Part shown: positions 26,155 through 36,619 of the stretch, one piece after another
Layout: each line of letters opens with the position of its first letter
How positions within the stretch are numbered: the stretch's first letter is position 1
Origin: Rostratula benghalensis
Taxonomy: Eukaryota; Chordata; Aves; Charadriiformes; Rostratulidae
Direction of reading: 5' to 3'
Assembly: GCA_013399305.1 (NCBI GenBank)
Contig: VXAI01000193.1
Span: 1,114,035 to 1,178,034 of the forward strand
DNA length: 64,000 nt
Notes under the pieces: generated by a model
Databases searched by the model: none
Told to the model about the DNA's origin: nothing
What the model saw: only the letters and a program-made list of their open reading frames with translations
Program-made: the position numbers and the translations under genes

Positions 26155-26315
26155 CTATTTGTCTCTCTAGATCTGCTGCTTCGTCTGGTGTGGCGCGTGG
26201 GAGGACACCAGGATCACTGAAACTAGTACGCAGCAGGGTCCCCATCACGAAAAAGAAAAGAATCCCACCAATTGCAGGTATAGCAGGTGTAATCTTCTCT
26301 GACAAATACGGACAA
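26155..26315 (-). CDS. ZDHHC14: ZDHHC14 coding exon (probably exon 2): TM2 and DPG motif
   Basis: This 161-bp exon encodes 53 full codons with one base of a split codon at each end. The acceptor is a strong pyrimidine tract ending in CCCAG, and the donor reads ATAG|GTAACA. The peptide begins CPYLSEKITP and runs through a hydrophobic stretch (AIGGILFFFVMGTLL), which is transmembrane helix 2. SFSDPG follows; DPG is the conserved motif just after TM2 in DHHC enzymes. The exon ends in the cytosolic linker ATPDEAADLERQI. The preceding intron is phase 2, so the missing upstream exon should end with two bases of an Asp codon if the human junction is kept. From memory, human ZDHHC14 has Ala-Val where this copy has Ser-Glu just before KITPAIP; the difference lies in the short TM1-TM2 loop. 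The enzyme is a Golgi/ER multipass membrane protein that transfers palmitate from its own cysteine to substrate cysteines. Confidence 0.95.
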
Positions 26316-28740
26316 CTGGGAAAAGAAAGAAGATAAACATAATCAATAATACGTACTGCAACTTGCTCTCAAAAGCTGTTTACCGTTACAAAGGCATACA
26401 GAGAATTCACTTTCTTCTACTGATAGGTTACTTGTCTTGGAACATTTACTGAAATTTCTCTTTATGTGCTCACTTAGTTTCTGAAATTTCTCATAATCTG
26501 TTTAATATAATAAAGGTCCAACTAACATAATAGTGACCTGACTAATATACAATAATCATTTACATAAGAAAATGTTTATAACATGCTATTATAAGTACAT
26601 ATATTTGTTCATCTATTGCCCAATTGCATAAAGTAAATTGGGGGTTGGGGACTGGAAAATAATCTGAAGATAATCAGCAATAAAAAGCAAAGCATGTGGC
26701 ATGCTGAAATAAGCCATACTGGAAAAAAAATGTTACTAAGTCTATAAAATGAATTTATCATCCATCAGAAAGACAGTGCTCAAGTAGACCTGTGACACAC
26801 TATTTTATATATCTATATGTATATGTCATTATTATAACACCACTACCAGTTCTCTTTCTTAATCCATTTATGCAGCTTGGTAAGCTTGTTTACTCATTCG
26901 CGAAGTAAGATGAGTACAAAGAACAGTGCAAGACACCTGGAAACATATAATCCAGCTGCAATATCAACAGTACCTTGCCAGCAAAAAAAAATTTAAAAAA
27001 ATAGGTCTCTGTGGTTACCAGATTTACAATATACACTGAGAGCTTAAGACCGGATCCCAGTTTTAGCAAGTTTTCCTCTATGCTCCATATGTAATAAAAC
27101 CAAAATGGATGGAAGCATTGGAATGTGAACACCACAGAAATACAAGTATCTCTTCAGGGGAATATGAACACTTAAAGATGTTACACAGGTTACTGCTGCC
27201 ATTAATCTGAGTCGTACAATAAGCACTGCAGGGTCACCTTAGAAAACTCACAGGCTGAAGACTCTTGCCGAAGCTTTTATATTAAGTAGAAGGGACAAAA
27301 CGCACAGATGGCTTCATGCATTTCTGATGTCTCTATGGTAAGTCATAAAATGAGCTTAAAACCAACATAAGCTGAAAACCAACATGTTCTAGGCCTTAGG
27401 GCTTCGTCTAAAGCTTCCACGTATCAAGTTTAATTAACGTGGTCTTCCCTTGTTTCTGCTGCCTGCCTTAAACGAGGATTCGGATGGGCAAGCTTTTGCA
27501 CAGCGCGTCAGTTAACCTCGCTGGAACGTTCACTCTGAGCAAGGGGTGACACTGTCAGCTTCACCAACCATCACTTCAGCTGACAAGATGGGAAGAGAAT
27601 GGAAACACTTTCCATACCAGCCACCACGTACAAACCAAGCGTTTATCTCCCTGCCTAATCCTGTTAAATGCACTTGGCTGTCCCACAGAACGCCGTGGGT
27701 TCCGGGGATGCAGGGAGTCCAGATGCATTACACGGCACGTCGTACCACCACGATGCTGTACCATCCATCTCCCACCCGACACAAATGTAATCTTACAGGT
27801 GTAACAAGTCATGAAAGATTAAACAGACAACTGGGTATCAAAAAAAAAAAAAAAAAAAAAAGAAAAGAAAAAGGCAAGGGGCAAGAGAGGGTGTAGTTTC
27901 ACTGAATGAACAGGCTTTACATACTAGGAGATGTGCTTCAGATGCACGCTTGTAGAAAATTTTAGTGCTAACTAAAGAAAGCAGCAGCAAGACAGCTGGT
28001 GGATATAAGCCCTGCTCCCTTCATGTCAGAGAAGTCAGAGTGAACACCCAAAGAGAAGCTTTCCTAACACATAAACGTCGCACCGCTCGGTTTCTTTCCT
28101 GCCACAGAGGATTACTGAAATCAAAACTACCGTAATGTGCTCAGGCAAGAGTACAAATAGGCTGCAAGAACGTATTTTAAAAGGATTATGGAGAACATGT
28201 ACATTAATGAACACTAAATATAGCATAGTGCTATGATTCTTCTGTTGCATTATTCATTACACATACCAAAGAAATTGCAACTGGGATGAAGCCTGTTGAC
28301 CAAACGAGAGCTGTACAGGAGATAATCTCAGGGCAGCACTGGAGGCACAACAAAATTTACACAGGTGCCAAGGCAAAAGCAGCAGTGGCAGCTCTCTATA
28401 TAACTGAAATTCTCAGTGGCACTTGGAGAACGGAATCTCAAGGGCCATCACAACAGTGACAAATTCCCCAATTTCACAGGGAATCGGCAGAAAGAACAAA
28501 TTCCTGCGCTGAAATGCTAAGAAAGCCTTGTGTTGTTGAAAAGTGATGGTGTCATTATAGTAAAACAGCATAAAAATGTTTCTCCCTGCCTTGCTGAACC
28601 AAGTCTGCCTGCGAAGAGTGACAAAACCCCAACAACAGCCCTCAAAGCCCTGCACACTCTTCACCACAAACAGGCATAAGGTCATCTGCTTCGCCTAGAA
28701 GTGTTTTCAGTGTTTAACACCCTGTATTATATCAACTTTG
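26316..28740 (-). other. ZDHHC14 intron 1, segment next to exon 2
   Basis: Intron sequence just upstream of the TM2 exon. Positions 27404-27780 have clearly more CpG than the surroundings: I count about 19 in roughly 380 bases, while neighbouring lines have almost none. A 22-base A tract follows at 27840-27861. A 116-codon open frame (27546-27896) crosses it, but its translation matches nothing I know and ends in a Lys run from the A tract. No splice-consistent exon was identified. Confidence 0.7.
27840..27861. repeat. Poly-A tract
   Basis: Twenty-two A, followed by A-rich sequence. ATTAAA lies about 16 bases upstream, so a retroposed 3' end is possible but unproven. Confidence 0.85.
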
Positions 28741-28746
28741 ACTTGG

Positions 28747-29627
28747 AATTACTTCAGTGATAATGCAGAAAAGACCCAAGGCATCACCACGCTGGAGGGA
28801 AGGGATGCCAACCAGAGGGATCTGGATGGGCTTGAGAGGTGGGCTAGTGCAAATCGCATGAAGTTCAACCAAGCCAAGTGCAGGGTCGTGGCAATCCCAA
28901 GTTCAAATACAGGTTGGGCAGAAAATGGCTGGAGAGCAGACCTGAGGAGAAGCTCTTGGGAGTGATGTTGGATGAGAAGCTCAACATGAGCCGGTATTGC
29001 AGACTGACAGCCCAGAAAGCATACCCCATCCTGGGATGCATCAAAAGAAGTGTGGCCAGCAGGTCAAGGGAGGTTATTCTACTCCTCTACTCTGATCTAG
29101 TGAGACCCCATCTGGAGTACTGTGTCCAGCTCTGGAGTCCTCAACATAGAAAGGAGATGGAACTGTTGGAACAGGTCCAGGGGAGGGCCACAAAGATGAT
29201 CAGAGGGATGGAGCACCTCTCCTATGAAGACCGACTGAGAGAGCTGGGCTTGTTCAGCCTGGAGAAGAGAAGACTTCAGGGAGACCTTCAGCCTTCCGAC
29301 ATCTGAAGGGAGCCCACAGCAGAGCTGGAGAGGGACTCTTTGTCAGGAAGTGTTGTGACAGGACAAGGGGTAATGGCTTTAAATTGGAAGAGGAGAGATA
29401 TAGATTAGAAAGCAGAAAGAAATTCTTTCCTGTGGGGGTGGTGAGACAGTGGAACAGGTTGTCCAGAGAAGCTGTGGATGCCCCATCCCTGGAGGTGTTC
29501 AAGGCCAGGCTGGATGGGGCTTTGAGCAACCTGGTCTGGTGGGAGCTGTCCCTGCCCATGGCAGGGGAGTTGGAACTCGATGGTCTTTAAGGACCTTTCC
29601 AACTCTAACCATTCTATGATTCTATGA
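28747..29627 (+). mobile_element. CR1 LINE, 5'-truncated, with reverse transcriptase C-terminus remnant
   Basis: The longest CR1 copy in the window, about 880 bp on the plus strand. It ends in the typical attctatgattctatga. Translation shows the C-terminal part of the CR1 reverse transcriptase: RDLDGLERWASANRMKFN in one frame, then after a frameshift LGVMLDEKLNMS, REVILLLYSDLVRPHLEYCV and MIRGMEHLSYEDRLRELGLF in another. A stop follows at about 29305 and the remaining conserved segment (FPVGVVRQWNRLSREAVD) lies in a different frame. The copy is therefore 5'-truncated and broken by indels and cannot be active. It is antisense to ZDHHC14. Confidence 0.96.
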
Positions 29628-31054
29628 TTTTTAGCAACTAATGCTCCACCTAATCAGAAATAATTTCAAGTGAGAAACCAGCCCTTACAGGGACTCTGAT
29701 AGCAAGTCCTGGCAGGACCATTCAGTCCAGTCTGACATGTACAAACAGATCATATACTATTATACTGGCCTGTAGAGAGATCAAAATTATATCTATCCTT
29801 TTAAAAAGCCCAATTAATTTTTTAAATTCCTGTCAATTAATTTTAAAAAACAGATATTGTACAGGCCTTTTTTTTTCTTCATGGCTGTATTGAAAAAAAA
29901 AAGGGGGGGAACTTTTAATGTCTTAAAAAATCCACTAAAAGTGGCTTCAAGTTCAAAATGTGGATTGTAGCTCAAAACCGTCGATGCATCTCTAACAATA
30001 AACTTTACACAATTTATATTTGCATGCTTATATAACAAATGTTTTTGTACTGTTACATTAAGTCAGTATTATTTTAAACAATTTGTTTTAGTGTTACTAC
30101 TTTTGGAATTGTCAAATACTGTACACAGAAAATTATTATTCCTAATATTTGCTCAAATACCTTAATTAATCTGCTTCAAATGCGTTTGCATAACTTCAGG
30201 CATGAGCATTCCTCAGACAATAAAAGAACTATCTTTTCTGGATGGCATTTTCAGTGAGTTTTTAAGGTAAATACTAGCAGGTATTTCCTGGCAGCAAATT
30301 TCCAAACTTTCCCACAGAGGCTCTTCCCTGTGCAGAGAACCATCCCTCTTACCCACTTATGATCAAGGAGCACAGAACTCCAGAGCAAACCTCTGTCCTA
30401 CTGCAGAGCAAGTAGCAACAAACATTGTAAAATCAGCCCTTGGTAACTACTAGATGTGAAGTGACAGCTTCTGTTTCCATCTTACACACAGTATGAAACA
30501 ACTGTCCTTAATTGGTATCTGTAACGATAGCAAGTTCTGCCTTGCTCCATCCCAGAAAACAGATTTTGAGGAAGAATTACTTGAACCCACTAGAAATTGT
30601 TATGGTGGAAGCAGCTTCTTCAGAAAGCAATGTTTGGATTTGCACATAGCAACCAGTAACACAGCCTGAAGTTTTGATTTAATTAATGGAGGTGCTTTAT
30701 ACAAATCAGCCCTGCTTTTTGCTTGGTTTCTGAGCTGCTTTTCTGAAGCATCATGTGAAAGCTTGTATGAGCGTAGGAGGGAAATAAAACGTGCTGGAAG
30801 ACTAGTCTGACACAGCTAGATAAAAATAAAAACACAATGGTATTTAAGAGATAATTATCAAGCATTACCCCTGTAAATGAAGGATGCAGGAGAACAACAA
30901 AAGTAATTTTTGCCACCCAGCAGCCTTCTTAACCGTGTAACCACTGCTCCCTGAGGCTACTGAGAAAAAAAATACATGTAGTATTGTACTGAAGAGCACA
31001 CACAGTGAGAGCCCTACAACTTTCAAGATCTTCCATTAGAAAAAGGAAGGGGAG

Positions 31055-31071
31055 AAAAAAAAAAAAAAAAA
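31055..31071. repeat. Poly-A tract
   Basis: Seventeen consecutive A in intron 1. Confidence 0.9.
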
Positions 31072-33003
31072 GCCTCCTTAGGGTCTTTCCTGGAAAGATG
31101 AAGGCTTTCCTGAACAGTTCACCGACTGTTGCTGTTCACTGATGGGGAGATACAGTAACTGAGGACTTTCTCCAGTAGGGATGATGGAGATTTGGAAAGA
31201 GTCTTACTTGGATAGAAGCTAACCCCATAGTTACAAAAAAACCCCATTAATAAATAATACAGCCACTTACTACAGAGCACAAAAAAGGCAGGGGTTTATA
31301 CCTTTGAGAAATCAGAGATCTTGCTTAACATTTGCTAAGCTGACAAGCAGAAAGCAATAAAAGTACAGATTTTATGCAAAGATGTAGTAGCTAACACACT
31401 CAATTACATTAATTTAAAATAAAAAAACAACCCACAACCAACCAAGACATTTTCCTACATCACCAACTTAATTTATGTCTCTGCATGTATTGCCTATTTA
31501 ATACACCAGTAGCTACTGGTGTGCAGGTGGTGTCAAACACAAATAGAGACAGCCTGTGCTGCAGACCCTGCTCTGGGTTCCATGTGATATGAGTTAATAT
31601 CTGAATGAGACTGTGCTGTTTCCCTTAAAATAACCCAAAGCGTTTGATTTTTGTCTTTCCACGCTTATTTACGGCTCCTCTCAGCTTCCCCTTCCTTTTA
31701 AATCCAACGCTCCATGTCACTCCATCCCAAACTTCTGACCTTACACCAACACAAATCTTTTGGCAGGTTCTTCTGTGAGTCAAGTTTACCAAAATGTACA
31801 AAAATGGCACCCTTGTGTCGACTTCTCTTTTCACCTCTTTAACAAATCAAATCCGCACTTGGAAAGGAGCACTGATATTAGCACAAGGCAAGGGAGATGG
31901 AAACACACACAAAAACCAGGCGGAGAGGGACCCTGGGACAGGGGGAGGAGACCTCTGTTTCAGCAGCTGTCAGTGAGGTTGTCACTCAGGTCACTGCCTC
32001 TTGTGAAACCGCACTCTAACCTTGACCTCCTTCATTTTAGAGATAGCAACAGAATACCCACATAGATAAGATTAAAGGCAAATCAAGACTCGGGCTCGAA
32101 GAACAAAACCAGCTTATAATTTACTTTTCTAATGACCAGTTACCTGTTTAAAGAAAGCAGCCAAAGACATGCCCATAGGACCACAACACAATGGAAAACA
32201 CAAGGATGGGCAACGCATGAGGGCACAGCCAGAACCTTGAAGACTGCTGCTGGACAAAAGACAGCAGCAAGATATACAGAACAAAGAGAATGAACAGAGT
32301 AAAATAATTTCACTGTCGTAGGGTTTGCAGGGCTGCCTCTTTTTACTTGGTTTCCAGCAGAATCTCAGCCAGACACCGTCACATTTCATACTGCTATTGG
32401 GAAAAGTGTTGTCAAAGTATAAGGAGGTATTAAAAGAATCACAGAAGCACTTTTCAAGACTGCGCTGTAAATTCTCACATATAAACCAGGCTCCAACCTG
32501 CTACAGATGACTTCAAAGGTATTGCACCTACGATATTAAAGCACAGTTCTAGTACACTCGTAAGAAGGATGGTATAAATTTTCTCACTGTATAGCTGTAG
32601 CTAACGCAGAAAATAATGCCATAGAAGAGCACACATAGCTAATTTAAAAACTAGAAGAAAAATAAGAACAAAAAAATGTTTGCTTCCTTCCAACAGCCAG
32701 TATTTTTTGGGATGCTCCTGTGTTTACACCTCCACCCCCAAATCCCAGCATCCTACAACCAGCTCTTTGAGAGGACCTCATTTTAAAGTTAAGGTGAAGA
32801 AACTCTTAAGAAAGGTCTGACATAAGAAAAAAGTTACAAGAGGGAGCAACTTGTAGTGCATTAACTAGTTAAATCTTCCCACACAAGCTGCTGGCATGCA
32901 GAAAACATGTTGTGATTTGACTATAGATTAGTCCAAATAATGTTACATGGAATGCCTAACACAATTGGCTAGGAAAAGTCTGCTTTAGTTTCTTTTGTAC
33001 ACC

Positions 33004-33031
33004 CTTTAAAATTCCGATTAGAATTTTAAAG
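33004..33031. repeat. Perfect 11-bp inverted repeat
   Basis: ctttaaaattc and gaattttaaag are separated by six bases (cgatta). It could form a small hairpin; chance is a fair explanation in AT-rich DNA. Confidence 0.9.
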
Positions 33032-36000
33032 AGATATTAAGGAAACAACAAATTAATTTCAATAGAATCTGAAATTTGTTTTAAAAATGGATTTATTTCA
33101 TTATTCCTTCTTGTGTTTTGAATATTTTTTCAACATCATACACTCCCTCATTTCAGAAAAGTCAATCAGTTTCAAAAACTTCTCGATAAAATACAAGACA
33201 AAAATCACTCCTATAACCACAGGCTTCATTTCAAGTCCAGGAAATATGGAATGCTGCAAACACGTGAAGACTATGGAAAACATAATAGCTAGGAAATAAA
33301 ATGCAGAATGAGAGCAGGAAGGGAAGAAATTGGCAGAATATTACCTCCTCCTCAGGTTGAAAATCTGAAATATTGTATCTGAATCATAAATGTAGGTGTA
33401 TTGAATAGTTTCAGACAAGAAGCATTTAGCCTTGCATGAATGCTTTAGTAGTTAATTCTGTATTTTATTATACTGGATGCAACTGACTTCTTTCTGCGTT
33501 TGTTATGTTGCTTGGGAATAACTCCACTTAATTTTGAATCTAATTAAAAATAAGTTTTAAGTGGAACACATACAGAGTAATAGCAATTATATTGTGGACA
33601 TAAGCGTCCTGGCCTCTATCAGCACTTAGGAATTATTACTTGAAACAAAGAAGGTTAATAAGATGAAATCACACAGATTACAGAACAGCATGATCCTCAA
33701 GCCTAGTAAATTAAGTACTTCAGAAGTTCTCTCAAACCTAGTACAAAATAAAATTAGCTTAACGTTTCCCTGAACAGCAGAAGCTCAACAGCCAGTCTTC
33801 CCAGTTTCAGGTGAAAACCTGACACAGTTTGGTCTTTAAAGCTGATGCTGAAGCACAGGAGCAATCACCAAGACAGACAGACAGACTGCAGGGAGCTCGC
33901 TCTCCCCTGCTTGGACCAGCAGGTCCTCAATGGGACTCCCAGCAGCAGCACTGACTCCATTACATTGCAGTGCATTACCACTGAAATCCGATTTAGGCTG
34001 GGTGGATTTGGCTGTAGGAGTTTAGGTGAAACTAAGCAAGCAGCATTGATTATGAAATTGTACAAGTTAACCACAAACTCCCTCCTACAAGTGAAGATCT
34101 TAAGGGTTTAATGCAGCAGATATCCAGCAATCAAAGAAACAGCCTTGCGTAACCTCCCAATTTTTATTGCTACATGAATTAACTCTAATGATCCGCTGTC
34201 AAACTTCACAGCTGGGGGAGATAAAATGTGTAATGCAAAAAGAACCTGTCTGCAAAACAGACGTGGTTACTGACCCTCCTGCAAGAGCAACCAAATTTTC
34301 CTTTGTTATACGGAGAAGGAACTTCTTTGTTTTACAAAACACAGTTTCTAAAGTTTTGATTGCATCAGCTGTTGACCAACACTGTCCAATCAAGGCAGTA
34401 AGAAAGGGGAATATCTAACAAACTATACAGCAAGAGCCCGAGTCTTACCAAATCATCAGTTTCTTTACGAAAGGCCAACGCAAGTATGACGTATCCTCAA
34501 ACAAATTACAAACTCAGAAAAGGCGAATTCCAACCATGCAACAAATCCCAGGGTTTTGCTTTATTGCCATTCCTGTTTGCTGAATAACTACTTACTTGAA
34601 AAGGTAAAAATATATTTGTACTTTAATACTGATTAATGAATTCCCGTAGATGAACAAACTCACAATTTCTTTTAAACAGCTCATATAGAACACTTTTTCC
34701 TGTTGTGCTTCATATTACTTCCTTATTATTTCTTATTATTTCCTGTTATGTGATTTTATAACTAAACCATCAGGTTATTCCTAAGTACTTATGAACAGAA
34801 ATTCAACCTGGGACAAAACAAGCGGAAATGCCTTATGCCACCGACAAGTCCCTGAAGGAGTACGAGCTTCTCGGTTGATTTTCCACAGGATTCTCTGGAA
34901 ACCGAAACGTACACAAGCAACCTGCTGCCAGGGGGTGGACTCCAAGCTTTCAATAAGCAGTATTTTGCATTCACCCTGCACAATTTATAAAGTCTAAAGG
35001 CCAGAGGTAATTGCTAAAAGGCAAATGGCTGTCAATGCAATCCCTACCCCTGGCCACACTCAGCTGTCACTTCCCGTGCATAAACAGTGAGCTGGCTAAC
35101 ACAGAGTTACAGCAGAGGCATTGCTCTCAACCTGGGCCCTCTTCTGAAAAAAAAAAAAAATAAAAGAAAAAATTTCATTAATTCCTTTACTGTTATATCA
35201 GTTTTCTGAACAACTTCACTCACTGTATGATACAAGTGCCTGTGAGTAGGTAGGAACACACAGAGGGCAGGATGACATTGGACTATCGTTTCCCAGGACA
35301 TTCAAGTGCTACCTGGACTTAGCCATAAAATGAAATCCCACCCATAGTCACAAGAGCTTAGTAATAGTAGATCCAGAGTCTTATATGGATTTTTTTTCTT
35401 TTTTTACTGTCTTCTTCCCTCTGCAATTCTCCATATTGCGAGTCTATTGCATAAAACACATAAATGAAGTTTAATGTAAAATACAGAGGAAAAATATTAA
35501 AACAGCTTCACAGCAGAACCCACTGGAGTACAAGCCTTTGCTCTTTCACTGAAAACCAGAGCTAAGCTTCATAGATACAGTGCTTCCTGGGGCTCCTTTA
35601 CTTATGAAAAGTGGAGAACTGATGATCCTGCCCGCACTAAATATCAAAAGTGCACATCACGTGGTTAGAAATAAAACAACTGGGAACATAAAGCAAGGAG
35701 AAGCATAAAGCCAAGAGAGTTTAACCTCTTCCCAAAAAGAAGCAGAGTTAAGCAGCAGCAATTCAATGACTTGATCATCCTTCTCCAAAGGCCTGTTTGT
35801 GGTAACTTCCCAGGCGTCGTTCTCCACAAGCATTGCAAGTTTTTACCTGAAATGGCATTCTTTGTTTTATCCTACTGCCTCCTCACAGTATCACAGGAAT
35901 CCTCTTATCCCAGCTTAAACATTCACTGGACAGACTGCCATACTGCAGGCTACCTCAGCTTACAAACAGGCCAACAACCAAGTGGCACACATCATGCCAA

Positions 36001-36201
36001 AGCAGTGCCAGCTCTCCCTATCTAAAAATGAGTCAGTTAAATATGAACAAACTGCAAGACCAGCTTAAGGCAAATCTTGTATCTCCAAGGGGGAAAAAAA
36101 AAAAAAGCACACAGTGGTTCATCTACACAGAAAGAATTACCACTACAAATATTTTGGTTAGCAATGTAATTTTAACAGCTAGAAATAACCCTTTACTGTT
36201 T

Positions 36202-36612
36202 TCACAGAATCACAGAATGATATGGGTTTGGAAGGGACCTCTGGAGATCATCCAAGTCCAACTCCCCTGCCAATACCTGACCCAGAGCAGGTTGCACAAG
36301 AACTTCTCCAGGAAGGTTTAGAATGTCTCCAGAGAAGGAGACTCCCCCACCTCTCTGGGCAGCCTCTTCCAGTGCTGTCCCACCCTCAAAGTGAAGACGT
36401 TCCTCCTCATGTTTAGATGGAACTTCCTATGTAGAAGTTTGTGTCCATTTCCTCTTGTCCTCTCACTGGGCACCACTGAAAAAAGACTGGCCCCTTCTTG
36501 ACACCCACCCTTGAAGAATTTATAGGCATTGATCAAATCCCCCCCTCAGTCCTCTCCAAACTAAAAAGACCCAAATCCCTCAGCCTTTCCTCGTAAGACA
36601 GATGTTCTAGAT
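36202..36612 (-). mobile_element. CR1 LINE 3'-end fragment
   Basis: About 410 bp of CR1 on the minus strand. The plus strand begins tcacagaatcacagaatga, then tttggaagggacct and the same antisense landmarks as the copy at 10626-10940 (tctccagagaaggagactcc, tcctcttgtcctctcactgg). The minus-strand translation at its 5' end reads HLEHLSYEERLRDLGLFSLE, the conserved C-terminal reverse transcriptase motif. It is truncated just upstream of that motif, near 36612. Confidence 0.94.
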
Positions 36613-36619
36613 GTTTTGC

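Larger units (their letters stand above)
29640..36190 (-). other. ZDHHC14 intron 1, 29.6-36.2 kb
   Basis: AT-rich intron sequence without recognised genes or transposons. It contains A tracts at 31055-31071 and near 35147-35160, an ACAG microsatellite near 33871-33887 and a perfect small inverted repeat (33004-33031). Open frames are short and unremarkable. Confidence 0.75.

Noticed and set aside
27546..27896. 116-codon open frame as a coding exon of ZDHHC14 or a nested gene
   Set aside because: It is on the opposite strand to the gene, resembles no known protein and its C-terminus is only the Lys run of an A tract.
28878..29306. 142-codon open frame as a functional reverse transcriptase
   Set aside because: It is only the C-terminal remnant of a CR1 protein, lacks the catalytic domain and is frameshifted at both ends.
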